From NCBI RefSeq assembly GCF_004123905.1, contig NZ_MZXW01000055.1, positions 62,001-126,000 on the forward strand: a stretch of DNA of 64,000 nt. The letters are read 5' to 3'. This document shows positions 38,041-47,082 of this stretch, piece after piece. Positions within the stretch are counted from its first letter, which is position 1, and each line of letters begins with the position of its first letter. The notes under the pieces are model-generated. The model was not told the origin of the DNA. It did no database searches and worked only from the letters and a program-made list of their open reading frames with translations. The DNA is from Bradyrhizobium betae (GTDB lineage: Bacteria; Pseudomonadota; Alphaproteobacteria; Rhizobiales; Xanthobacteraceae). The translations under genes were made by a program, and so were the position numbers.

Positions 38041-39984
38041 TCAGCCGAAAATCCGCATCATTATTGCTTTGCCGACAGGGGCGGCGCGTATGCCGGTGAA
38101 CGCACTGACATAGTCACCGGAATAGAAAGCGCGAACGAGATCGACGCGCGTGTTGAGCGTTTCATCAAACCGAATTGCAAATCCATCCCCAGTGCGTCGT
38201 ACGACGAGCGCCGCGACCTTTCTTTCCTGGAGGGTGCAGTGAACCGCGGTCCCAACAGGTGGTGGTCTGTCGCTCACGAAACGGGCGCCCGTGATCGACA
38301 TGTCTGCCAAACGATAGATGCACTGCCGGCCACCGATGTTAAAAAAGACCGGCTCATCTCGCTCGAATCGCTCGGCCTTCCGCCGCCGTGGCTGTTCGAT
38401 GGACACCAAGCAGACGATCGTCAGAATGATGGCATTGTATAAACTCCAGGCGAGCGCCAGGCCGCCATAGGCGATGCTTTCGCCCTGCACATGAAGCAGG
38501 AAGGCATAGACGATTCCCGCAAGCGTAATAGACAGTGCGGTGCCGTATACCCTGAGCAGTGGCCATTCGATGAAGCTTTGATCGCGGTCCCCACCCTTCG
38601 CAGTGACCTCGAATTTGTGTCCCTGTGGCCTGAGCAGCCCCGTCACCGCTGCTTTGAGAACCGTCGGCAGAGCAATGTACTGAGCGACGTCCGACATCAC
38701 GGCCATTGACCGTCCACGGGAAATCCAGGCCATGGTGAGCGAATACCAGACATAAAACGGCAGGAAATATCCGAGGAGTTCAGAAAGATCCGCTTGGACG
38801 GCTTTGATTCCGAACAGAAGGTAAAGGCTCGGAACGACGAGACCGAATACCTTGACGACGTAGGTCGAAGTCCAACTCAAGAATGCTTCGACGAGGGACA
38901 GCCGGTCGACAACACCCAGCCGCGATGTTCGGGAAAAGGGGCCGCTGCGCCCCCGACATATCTGCATGAAGCCAAGACACCATCGGCTGCGCTGAGTGAT
39001 GTACTCCTTGAGTCCCTCGGGGGCCAACCCCAAGGTCAGACGCTCGTTCAGGTACACCGTGCGCGCGCCAATTTCCTTCAGCCGCAGCGTCAGGAGATAG
39101 TCCTCCGTCACGGAATCGGTCGGAAAGCCGCCAATATTCACAAGTGACGAGAGTCTGATGACCGACGACGTTCCGCAACAGAAGGCCGCGCCCCACGCGT
39201 CCTTCGCTGGCATCATAATATCGAAGAAGAACCGCTGCTCGTCCGGCCAGACCTTGGTCGCGGCCAGGTTGGTTTGGATCGGATCCGCATTGATGAAATG
39301 CTGAGGCGTTTGCACCACGGCTACGCCAGGATCGCGGAACAGGCACATCGCGCGAGCGAGAAATTCGGGCATGGGAACGAAATCGGCATCGAGAACCGAA
39401 ATGAACTCGGGAGGATCAGCGAGCCCCGTCACGTGCCGCAGAGCGTGGTTGATGTTGCCGGCCTTGGCGCCTTTGTTGTCGGGTCGCGCCAGATAGCGGC
39501 AGCCGAGCTCGCCTGCCAGCTTTTCGAGCCAGTCGCGCCGCCCGTCGTCCAAAACCCAGACACGGTAGTTGGGGTATTTCATTCCAGTGGCGCCGATGAT
39601 CGTGCGCTCCAGGATCGACACTTCCTCGTTGTAGGTGCAAATGAACACGTCGATCAGCGGCGCGTGCCGTCCCGCAAGCCACTGCCTGTTGGCTTCGACT
39701 TGGGGTGTCCGATCGATCGTGCGACTGAGAAACACCAGTGACAGCGCACCCGCCGCAAGCGATGCAGCCTCGGCGAAGAGGAACACAGATCCCACGGCAA
39801 AATCGGCAGTCCAGCCGACGGGCGGGACCGTCGCCGCAATGCGCCATCCAAAATAACGGACCATGAGCAACAGTGCGAATACGACCATCAGCGAGCGCGC
39901 CGCGGGGTTCTCGTGCCGAAGCCAGGGCAGGATGGCAACGCATAAGCCGAGCGCGATAAGGCCCGGCGTCAGCGCGGGGATCAT
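38041..39984 (-). CDS. GT2 polysaccharide synthase with C-terminal PilZ domain
   Basis: A 647-residue processive glycosyltransferase, BcsA/BgsA-like. About three membrane segments (5-90) precede the GT2 domain: DDG at 146-148, DAD at 199-201, TED at 283-285 and QRSRW at 321-325, the full set for a processive beta-glycan synthase. About four more segments cover 355-530. A PilZ domain follows, with RKAER from 535 and DMSITG at 561-566, matching the cyclic-di-GMP-binding RxxxR and D/NxSxxG motifs. It starts in the ATGA that ends the HlyD-type gene, so the two are translationally coupled. Product likely a beta-glucan; not proven. Confidence 0.93.
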   Translation of the reverse strand: MIPALTPGLIALGLCVAILPWLRHENPAARSLMVVFALLLMVRYFGWRIAATVPPVGWTADFAVGSVFLFAEAASLAAGALSLVFLSRTIDRTPQVEANRQWLAGRHAPLIDVFICTYNEEVSILERTIIGATGMKYPNYRVWVLDDGRRDWLEKLAGELGCRYLARPDNKGAKAGNINHALRHVTGLADPPEFISVLDADFVPMPEFLARAMCLFRDPGVAVVQTPQHFINADPIQTNLAATKVWPDEQRFFFDIMMPAKDAWGAAFCCGTSSVIRLSSLVNIGGFPTDSVTEDYLLTLRLKEIGARTVYLNERLTLGLAPEGLKEYITQRSRWCLGFMQICRGRSGPFSRTSRLGVVDRLSLVEAFLSWTSTYVVKVFGLVVPSLYLLFGIKAVQADLSELLGYFLPFYVWYSLTMAWISRGRSMAVMSDVAQYIALPTVLKAAVTGLLRPQGHKFEVTAKGGDRDQSFIEWPLLRVYGTALSITLAGIVYAFLLHVQGESIAYGGLALAWSLYNAIILTIVCLVSIEQPRRRKAERFERDEPVFFNIGGRQCIYRLADMSITGARFVSDRPPPVGTAVHCTLQERKVAALVVRRTGDGFAIRFDETLNTRVDLVRAFYSGDYVSAFTGIRAAPVGKAIMMRIFG

Positions 39985-41378
39985 GACTTTCTCGCAGTGT
40001 CCGTCGAGAAGATGACGCGTCCCGTTCGCCCGACCGGACAGTCGTTGGAGCCATCGTTGAGGTCAGGGACTGAAATCGTGGCACGATACGGTTCCTTACT
40101 CAGCGCGACGGGATTGATGGCGAGGTTGGCTGCGGGCCCTGCGGCGCCCGTGAGATTGACGACAGTGCCTGCCAATTCGGCGCCGCCAGCGTTCGGCCGG
40201 AAATGGGCGAGAGATCCCAGTTGCAGCCCGTTATAGACGCTCTCGGTGACGTTCGCCGTCACCACGGCGCCGGAACAATCGAGTAGGCGAATGAGCGGTT
40301 GTCCGGCCCGGACGTCCTCTCCAGGCGCCGTCATGACCTCCCATATTCGGCCGGCGATGGGGAACTTGATGTCCGCCTCGGAGCGGCTGATGTAACGAGA
40401 TCGCTCGGATTCAATCTCGTCGGTGAGCCAGGAGATCTGCGCATCGGCGTGCGCTACATCCGCGGTGAGCTCGTCAGCCCGCTGCCGCATTTCCTCCCCA
40501 CGCTGCACCGAACTCGGACGATCGTTGTAGCTGTCGCCGAGAAACGTGCCTTCGCGCGCGGCGGTGAGCTCAACCTGGGTCGCATCAAGGCGGCGTCGCG
40601 CACCCATCTCAGTCTGTTGGGCTATGGTTTGATCTCGCGTCAAGCGCCCAAGCTCGACAGAGGAAACGCTGCCCGATTTGATAAGCGATGAAGCTCTTTC
40701 CACCGCGGCAGCCGCCTCCTCGCGACGCGCCGCGGCCGCTTCGATTGAGGTCTGGATTTCCGCGATGCGCGCCTCGAGCTGACGGATGCGGCCCGCCGTG
40801 AACAGCGTCGCCTGACGTGCCAGATCCTTCTGCGCCGCGCGGGCTGAAGCTATCTTTGAAACGAGGCTAGGTCTTTCGTTTTCGAGGCGAGACATCTGAC
40901 TGCGCAGATCATCGAGTCGCACGCGGTCGCCGCGCGGATTGACGACACGAAGGATGAAAGTGCCTTCGCCGACGATACCTAAATCGCCTGCCAGACCGGA
41001 CCCGGCTGAAACCTTCCCGTCGATCGGCGATCTCAACGTCACCAGCCGCGAATTGACAACAGCTTCGACGCTTGACGTCTGGAAAAGCGCTCTGAGCGGC
41101 AGCCAGCCGAATACTGCGACGATGGCGATGCCCGCTGCTGCCTTCACAAATCGGCGAGGCGTCCGGCTCGTCTTGGATTGCGCCACATTCGCGGTCGAAA
41201 CGTCAGCCTCCGAAGCCTCGGTCTCGCCGGGATTGAGACGGGCGTCCAATTGGCGCTGCAGATCGTACGCATTTGCGCCGTCGATGGGTGCAATGAGAGG
41301 TTCGCCGGCGTGTGGATCGCCGCTTTCGGGTGTCGCGTTGTGACGCGGTTGATTTTGCATGATAGACCTGATCACCAA
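39981..41378 (-). CDS. HlyD-type membrane-fusion adaptor for the polysaccharide synthase
   Basis: A 465-residue protein. A cytoplasmic N-terminus of about 85 residues precedes one membrane segment (AAGIAIVAVFGWLPLRALF). Then come a beta-barrel/biotinyl-lipoyl-like part (VNSRLVTLRSPIDGKVSAGS), a long coiled coil (about 165-330, ARAAQKDLARQATLFTAGRI...), and a C-terminal barrel (AGQPLIRLLDCSGAVVTANV). The arrangement recalls BgsB of Sinorhizobium and the periplasmic part of Alg44. It overlaps the synthase by four bases and probably guides the nascent chain across the periplasm. Confidence 0.9.
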   Translation of the reverse strand: MVIRSIMQNQPRHNATPESGDPHAGEPLIAPIDGANAYDLQRQLDARLNPGETEASEADVSTANVAQSKTSRTPRRFVKAAAGIAIVAVFGWLPLRALFQTSSVEAVVNSRLVTLRSPIDGKVSAGSGLAGDLGIVGEGTFILRVVNPRGDRVRLDDLRSQMSRLENERPSLVSKIASARAAQKDLARQATLFTAGRIRQLEARIAEIQTSIEAAAARREEAAAAVERASSLIKSGSVSSVELGRLTRDQTIAQQTEMGARRRLDATQVELTAAREGTFLGDSYNDRPSSVQRGEEMRQRADELTADVAHADAQISWLTDEIESERSRYISRSEADIKFPIAGRIWEVMTAPGEDVRAGQPLIRLLDCSGAVVTANVTESVYNGLQLGSLAHFRPNAGGAELAGTVVNLTGAAGPAANLAINPVALSKEPYRATISVPDLNDGSNDCPVGRTGRVIFSTDTARKS

Positions 41379-41517
41379 TGCGCAACCTCGGCGAGAGTTG
41401 CAGGCCGCGGAAGAAAAGTGCGAAGTTGGTGAGACAAGCGCTAACTGAAACGCGAGAATGATCTACAATAGCGGGCGGCCGGGAGCCGCATCGCCCCACA
41501 GGGGCGCAAGGTTCGTG

Positions 41518-43509
41518 CTACCGTTCGGCCGCTGCGTTGACGACGTGCAGTTTGGTCACGGGCGAAGCCGGTGGCATTGTCCTCGCGAAACCCGCCAGAA
41601 TACTGGCGCCGAGCTCCGAGGCGGGGATCGGCCGGCCGAAGAAGAAGCCCTGAACCTGATCACCGTCGGCTGCGTCGAGAAACGCTGCCTGGTTGGCGGT
41701 TTCGACGCCTTCGACCGTCACTCGCATGCGCAACTCCCGTCCGAGCGCGATGATCGCTTTCACGACTGTCCCGACCTGACAATGCGATCCATCGAGGCCT
41801 TGCATGAAGCTTCGATCGATCTTGATCTTGTCGAACGGAAAACGCCACAAATAGCTGAAGCTCGAATAGCCAGCCCCGAAATCATCCATCACGATGGCCA
41901 CGCCCATCGCCTTGAGCGTCGCGAGCTGCGTCATGATCGTTTCGGTGTTGCCGAGCAGCAGGCTTTCGGTGATCTCCAGTTCGAGCCGGTGCGGAGCGAG
42001 CCCCGCCTCTTTCAGTGCGGCAGCGACGATGTCGCTGATGGTGCCCGCCACGAACTGCTGGGGTGACAGGTTCACTGCAACGGTCAGGTGCGCCGGCCAG
42101 GTCGCGGCGATACGGCATGCCTCCTGCAACACCCATGTCCCGATTTTGTCGATGAGCCGCAAGTCCTCCGCGACCGGAATGAAGGTCAATGGCGGAATGA
42201 GCGTTCCGTCCGCCGCGGGCATCCGGATCAGCGCTTCGAAGCCGACAAGGCGGCGCTGAGATATTTCGAAGAGAGGCTGGTAATGCAATTCGAAGCGATT
42301 ATGCAGTACCGCCTCGCGAAGCGCACTCTCGAGTTCGATGCGCGCTTGCAGCTCAGTATCCATCTCTGGCACGAAAAACCGGATGCAGTTGCGGCCGGCT
42401 GCCTTGGCCGCGTAGAGCGCGAGGTCGGCACTCTTGAGTAACCGCTCCGGGGTGGTGTCCTCCGCCATCGCCAGCGTCACGCCGATGCTCACGGTTGTGA
42501 GGATCTCGTGCTGCTTGAATGTCACCGAAGCACTTGAGGCGGCGGCAAGATGGCGCGCAAACGACTCGGCCTGAGCCTTGCCGGCGATGCCGCTCTGCAC
42601 GACGACGAATTCGTCGCCGCCGAGCCGGGCCACCACGTCGTCGACCCGGACCGCAGCGTGCAGACGCTCCGCGATGGACTTCAGCAGGAAGTCGCCGCCG
42701 TCATGACCAAGCGTATCATTGATCTCCTTGAAGCGATCGACGTCGATGAAGTGCACGGCAAGGCCGCCGCCCCGTGTCGGCAAGTGAGCGAGGGCTCTCT
42801 CCAGTTTTTCGATCAGATGGGGACGATTGGTCAGCCCGGTCAATGCGTCATGGTGGGCGAGGAAGCGGATCCGTCGGTCAGCCTGTTTCACCTTTGTTTC
42901 ACGATACCACGCAACCGCGGGAATGGAGAAGGCGAGGCCCGACAGCAGGCAAAGGAATGCGGCCGCGATCAGGAACGCATTGTGAAAACTCCGGCGTTGC
43001 TCCGTTTCGTCCACGTAGGCCGCAACGACGGCAATGTGGCGGCCGTCGGCCCGGACCGGGACATAGGCGCGCGCGAAAAATGCCGGTTGGTCGACCGAAT
43101 TACCCTTCCTGACATCGACGATTGGTTGACCGTCGGCGATTGATCGCGCCGCATCGGGGCTGTATTCGGACAAATCGACGAGCGCGATCTTATCGCGGGT
43201 CGACACGAGCTGCGAATAGCCATTGCGGTTGAAGATCTCGTAGTGAAAGACCTCACCGGAATTTCGCGCCGACAGGAAGAACGCTATGCTGGCGGCGGAC
43301 GGCTGCTCGCCGCCGGCGATCTGCTCGAGATCGGTGACGCTGGTCCCCAGGAACTGCGCCCAGCTACGAGCAGTCGACGTCGCATCTTGACGGAGAAGAT
43401 GATCGGTCGTGATCTTCAGGGTCATCCCGACGCCCAGCAACAGAAAGGCGAACGCAGCGACGATGATGACGATGTTTCGCAGAGGCCGGATGCTGGCGAG
43501 TGATGGCAT
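41518..43509 (-). CDS. membrane GGDEF-EAL protein (cyclic-di-GMP synthase/phosphodiesterase)
   Basis: A 663-residue sensor. Membrane segments at about 12-30 and 178-201 flank a periplasmic domain of about 147 residues. The GGDEF motif is intact at 297-301 with an RxxD feedback site at 288-291. The EAL domain begins with EAL at 425-427, followed by DDFGAGYSS, KIDRSFM and VEGVET, so both activities look possible. It starts 6 bases after the TRAP-type binding-protein stop, and the HlyD and synthase genes follow 139 bases on. It probably sets the cyclic-di-GMP level that the PilZ domain reads. Confidence 0.94.
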   Translation of the reverse strand: MPSLASIRPLRNIVIIVAAFAFLLLGVGMTLKITTDHLLRQDATSTARSWAQFLGTSVTDLEQIAGGEQPSAASIAFFLSARNSGEVFHYEIFNRNGYSQLVSTRDKIALVDLSEYSPDAARSIADGQPIVDVRKGNSVDQPAFFARAYVPVRADGRHIAVVAAYVDETEQRRSFHNAFLIAAAFLCLLSGLAFSIPAVAWYRETKVKQADRRIRFLAHHDALTGLTNRPHLIEKLERALAHLPTRGGGLAVHFIDVDRFKEINDTLGHDGGDFLLKSIAERLHAAVRVDDVVARLGGDEFVVVQSGIAGKAQAESFARHLAAASSASVTFKQHEILTTVSIGVTLAMAEDTTPERLLKSADLALYAAKAAGRNCIRFFVPEMDTELQARIELESALREAVLHNRFELHYQPLFEISQRRLVGFEALIRMPAADGTLIPPLTFIPVAEDLRLIDKIGTWVLQEACRIAATWPAHLTVAVNLSPQQFVAGTISDIVAAALKEAGLAPHRLELEITESLLLGNTETIMTQLATLKAMGVAIVMDDFGAGYSSFSYLWRFPFDKIKIDRSFMQGLDGSHCQVGTVVKAIIALGRELRMRVTVEGVETANQAAFLDAADGDQVQGFFFGRPIPASELGASILAGFARTMPPASPVTKLHVVNAAAER

Positions 43510-43515
43510 CCGCGG

Positions 43516-44520
43516 CTACCGGATCGATCGCATTTTTGTGAGCTCCGACCGGACCGCTTTCAGCAACTCGGCATTGCGCTCACTTTTCGAAGCCCAATCA
43601 TCGGCAATGGCCGCGAACGCGGCATTGGCCGTCTGCAGGTCCGACGGCGAGGGCATGATCACGTGACGGTTGGGATCGGACTTTAGCTCCTCCATGATGC
43701 TGCTTTCCACCGCTTCGTAGGTATCTACGAAGCGTCCGGCAGACCACGTACCACTGTATTTGAGAATGATCGCCTGCGCCGATTTCGGCAGCCGGTCGAA
43801 CGTCTTCCGGTTCATCAAGACCATCAGCGGTGCGCCGCTGACGCCAAGAAGGTAATGATAAGTCGCAACGCGTTTGATGCCGTAATCGACCACTGAAGCA
43901 GGGTTCACGAGGGCGCCGTCGATGCTGCCGTTGCTGATGGCTTCGGAGATCTTGTTGACCGGCAGGAGCAAAGGCCGCGCCCCCAGCTTTTCGAGCGCTG
44001 CGGCTTCGCCGGGATTGTTGACGCGAAGTCTCTTGCCCTTCAGATCATTCAGCGACGTGATCGGGACGCTGCTGTGGATCGTCTCGGGCTCGCTGACATA
44101 TGCGCCGATCACCGTATAGTCTTCGTATCCTTGCAGCGCGTTGACGGCCATCAGCCGGGTGAACACTGCAACAGACTCGCGCATGCTCGTAAACAGGCCG
44201 GGCATCTCGATGATCGCATTGTCCGCGAACCGATTGCGCGTCAGCCCCGTCACGACGTAGGCGATGTCCGCCCTACCATCGAGCACGATCTGGGGCTGCT
44301 CGGCCGGATCCTTGCCAAGCGCGCCGCTGAAATAGGTGTCAATTTCAATCTGGCCTCTAGCCTCGGCGTTGACCGCGTCGACGAACGGCTTGACCGCGGC
44401 GAGATAACTCGTCGAGCGGTCGGAGCTGAAGAACGCCAATTTGAGCTTGACCGGTTCGGCGGCGAGCGCCGAAGTCAGCACAAAAGAGATCACCGCGAAT
44501 CGTGCCAGCAACTTCCGCAT
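43516..44520 (-). CDS. TRAP-type solute-binding protein (DctP family), orphan
   Basis: A 334-residue periplasmic binding protein. The signal peptide covers 1-20 (LLARFAVISFVLTSALAA). The DctP hallmarks are present: the early VKLKLAFFSSDRS, SGALGKDPAEQPQIVLDGRA, and the substrate-Arg region LNDLKGKRLRVNNPGEAA. No DctQ or DctM membrane genes are near. The next gene, 6 bases on, is the GGDEF-EAL sensor, so this protein may feed a solute signal to it rather than serve transport. Confidence 0.93.
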   Translation of the reverse strand: MRKLLARFAVISFVLTSALAAEPVKLKLAFFSSDRSTSYLAAVKPFVDAVNAEARGQIEIDTYFSGALGKDPAEQPQIVLDGRADIAYVVTGLTRNRFADNAIIEMPGLFTSMRESVAVFTRLMAVNALQGYEDYTVIGAYVSEPETIHSSVPITSLNDLKGKRLRVNNPGEAAALEKLGARPLLLPVNKISEAISNGSIDGALVNPASVVDYGIKRVATYHYLLGVSGAPLMVLMNRKTFDRLPKSAQAIILKYSGTWSAGRFVDTYEAVESSIMEELKSDPNRHVIMPSPSDLQTANAAFAAIADDWASKSERNAELLKAVRSELTKMRSIR

Positions 44521-44876
44521 CGGTTTTCCGATCGTGGCGGCAGCGCGTCACACAATTGTGCCAGACGCGGATTTCCTTGGTCTCTATAAATAGAAATTCT
44601 TAAGATAACTGTCCCAAATAGCACAAGGCGGTGCGGGCGGCGGCCAAATCGCGCATCGTGGTTTGGGGCGCGTTAACGCCAGCGAGACAATTGTCCCAGA
44701 GGGCCCATGCGACTTGCCTCACTTCAGCCGCTCGTAGTCGCACGGCAATGGCGCGCGCTCGTCGTCTCGGAGGCGAGGGCGCCAGGCCACACAAGGACGA
44801 AACGCTATATTGCAAGCGACCGGTCAAATTTGCACAGACACCGAATCAGCTTGCAACCCTGCCGCTCGCAATGCCG
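44521..44876. other. intergenic region upstream of the TRAP-type gene
   Basis: No gene is supported. The region must carry the promoter of the polysaccharide-control operon. ACAATTGT occurs at 44552-44559 and again at 44687-44694. Three related short direct repeats also occur: TTGTGCCAGACG (from 44556), CTGTCCCAAATA (from 44610) and TTGTCCCAGAGG (from 44691). These may be regulator sites. An ORF across it on the minus strand is not convincing. Confidence 0.45.
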
Positions 44877-45806
44877 TTACGGCAGCCCCCGCGCCTCCAG
44901 CTGATGCACCAGCAGCAGCGTCGGCTCGGCAAGGCTGTCGCCGGAGCCATCGAGGCCGAAGGCGCTCGCGATGCCGTCGCGGCTGCGCAGGAGGGAGGCG
45001 CGCGGGCAGTGGCCGGCGCCGCAGAGCGTCTTCTTCAGGGTCTCACCCTGCGCCACGATGCCGGCGGAATCGTCCGTGGCCCAGGCCAGCACGATCGGCA
45101 CGTCGACATTGAGGATGCCGGGAAAGGCCGATCGCTTGTCATATTGGGTGGCATCCAGGCCGAGATAGGCCTTCTCGCTGTCGCTGGCCTCCTTGCCCGC
45201 GCGATAGATCCCCGACACCAGCACGACGCCCGCAACGTCGGCGCGCTCGGTCTGGAACTCGGGATGCGCCAGCAGGGTGGCGACGTGAAAGGCGCCGGCG
45301 CCATAGCCGACCGCGACGATCTCGCGGGCATCGCCGTTGAACAGGTCGATATTGCCATGCACCCAGGACAGCGCCGCTGCCACGTCGCTGGCTCCCATCG
45401 GCCAGGTTGCCGTGGGCGCCAGCCGATAATTGACGCGTACGCCGATCATGTCGTTGCGCGCGGCAAAGCACATGGCCTGGTCCTGCATCTCGCGCGAGAT
45501 GTCCGGCGCACCGTGGTCGCCCGTAAAAGTGTCGCCGGCCACGAACAGCAGCACCGGCCGCGGCGTATCCGCCTTGGTGTTACTTGCGGCGACATCGAGC
45601 ACATTGGCCTCGCTCTCGCCGTAGCGCAGGCCGCGCGAGAAGGTGACCTGCTCGCACAGCCGCGCGGTGCCGCCGGCCGTGGTGTCGGAATCGGTGAGGC
45701 CTGTCAGGACGAGGTCGGACGGCGCGCTCCGCCGCATCGGCGCCGGACCATGCGCGGAGGCGGCCGTGATGGTGAGAAGAAGGAAAAATGCGAGACAATT
45801 CTTCAT
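44877..45806 (-). CDS. exported alpha/beta-hydrolase-like protein lacking the nucleophile Ser
   Basis: A 309-residue protein. The signal peptide is residues 1-18 (LAFFLLLTITAASAHG). The fold resembles carboxylesterase-like BD-FAE enzymes: MIGVRVNYRLAPTATWP and the block VAAALSWVHGNIDLF. The nucleophile elbow, normally GxSxG, reads GYGAG at 167-171, so Gly169 replaces Ser. The usual HGG oxyanion motif reads VAGDTF. It may be a pseudoenzyme or a binding protein. A decayed copy of its last 40 codons lies at 36741-36863. Confidence 0.88.
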   Translation of the reverse strand: MKNCLAFFLLLTITAASAHGPAPMRRSAPSDLVLTGLTDSDTTAGGTARLCEQVTFSRGLRYGESEANVLDVAASNTKADTPRPVLLFVAGDTFTGDHGAPDISREMQDQAMCFAARNDMIGVRVNYRLAPTATWPMGASDVAAALSWVHGNIDLFNGDAREIVAVGYGAGAFHVATLLAHPEFQTERADVAGVVLVSGIYRAGKEASDSEKAYLGLDATQYDKRSAFPGILNVDVPIVLAWATDDSAGIVAQGETLKKTLCGAGHCPRASLLRSRDGIASAFGLDGSGDSLAEPTLLLVHQLEARGLP

Positions 45807-45930
45807 GTTGGTGCCGGCCTTGCGTGTCCCATATTGGCCCGCGCGTTTGGCCTGTCTTTTCGATTCGCCTTATTAGTTGGATCGTCTTGAGGCGATTTCA
45901 CGGCACCATTGGCAGGTTCTCCAGGCCGTT

Positions 45931-46422
45931 TCAATTCCCCGGCTGGAACGTGCAATCCGCCCCGCTGCCGTCCTTCCGGCGGATGGCGTTGGGGTCGATG
46001 GTGCAGCTGAGCTTGCTCAGGCTCTCGAAGTTCGATCCCGCCGCGCCGTCCGCGGGAACGCCGGCCAGCGCCTCGGTGGCGAAGATCTCGTTGGCGGTGG
46101 AGCCGTTCACGGTCTTCGCCTTCTTGCCGAAGGTCACCTCGCAATTGCGAACGGTGATGTCGACATTGCCGGTGCGGCAGACGATCCGGTCGGCGGTCAC
46201 GACGATCGGCTTCTTGTAGGGAATATCGGCGTTGGCGGCGAACAGCATCGCCATTGCCTTCTTCTCGGCGCCCGACAGGACCGGTGACAATGGCGCGATC
46301 ACGCCCGCCAGCGCCAGCGCGGTCGCGCCCGAGACCTTGGCGAGCGTGTCGGCGGCCGCCGCGACGCTGGACGCGGTTGCGGCAACAAGGGCGCAGGCGA
46401 AGATCAGCTGGGCGGATTTCAT
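45931..46422 (-). CDS. exported hypothetical protein
   Basis: A 163-residue protein. A signal peptide (AQLIFACALVAATASSVAAA) precedes an ordered domain with IVVTADRIVCRTGNVDITVR and a later KLSCTIDPNAI; three Cys in the mature part could bond. No family is recognised. The ATG at 46422 is better than the upstream one at 46443 because it starts the signal peptide. Confidence 0.7.
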   Translation of the reverse strand: MKSAQLIFACALVAATASSVAAAADTLAKVSGATALALAGVIAPLSPVLSGAEKKAMAMLFAANADIPYKKPIVVTADRIVCRTGNVDITVRNCEVTFGKKAKTVNGSTANEIFATEALAGVPADGAAGSNFESLSKLSCTIDPNAIRRKDGSGADCTFQPGN

Positions 46423-46446
46423 CTTGTTTTTACGGTCCCCCAAGTC

Positions 46447-46851
46447 TCAGGCCGCCTTCTTCCGCTTGGCGACTTTCTTCGGGACCTTTTTGGCCTTTTT
46501 CTTCTTCGCCGCCTTCTGGGCTGCGAGATAGGCTTCGACCTTCCTGGAGGAGTGGCCGGCCGCGGCAACCGCGGCCTTCAGCTTGGCCGGGGTGATCTTG
46601 AACTTCTTCGACCAGTAGCGGACCTCATAGGCCTCGCCGAGTGCGATCCGGCTCTTGTCGGCGGCGCGGTGCTTCTGGAGCTTGATGTAGGCCTCGACCT
46701 TCTTGGCGGAGTGGCCGACCTTCTTGACGGCATATTTCAGCTTGGCTGGCGTCACCTTGAACTTCTTCGACCAGTAGGCGACCTCGTACTTCTCGGTGAG
46801 CGCGATCAGCGCCCGATCCGCGCCGCCCCGCTTTGCCTTGTCGTCGGCCAT
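46447..46851 (-). CDS. tandem DUF3606 protein with a Lys-rich tail
   Basis: A 134-residue protein. Two near-identical repeats of about 42 residues, each with YEV.YWSKKFK.TPAKLK and GHS..KVEAY, are DUF3606 units of unknown function. The last 25 residues are Lys/Ala-rich (AAKKKKAKKVPKKVAKRKKA), like the tails of histone H1-like bacterial proteins, which suggests nucleic-acid binding. The frame opens at 46980; the ATG at 46851 starts MADDKAKRGG. Confidence 0.85.
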   Translation of the reverse strand: MADDKAKRGGADRALIALTEKYEVAYWSKKFKVTPAKLKYAVKKVGHSAKKVEAYIKLQKHRAADKSRIALGEAYEVRYWSKKFKITPAKLKAAVAAAGHSSRKVEAYLAAQKAAKKKKAKKVPKKVAKRKKAA

Positions 46852-47082
46852 GCGTCCGATTTGGAAGGCAAGATGCCCACCCGCGCGACGATTGCGCGGA
46901 GCGGACGTTTTGCCTCGCCGCGCCAGACGCTTGTGTGGCGCGACTTCGCCCCGCTCCGGAAAGCGGTTTCTACTGTGCATGGGGTTGTTTTCGCATTTTT
47001 TGTCGGTCGCGCGTCCGTGACGGAACCTTTTGCCGGCTGAAGCGACTTATCCATGACACGGGGAAACACGTGCGAGGCTGTC

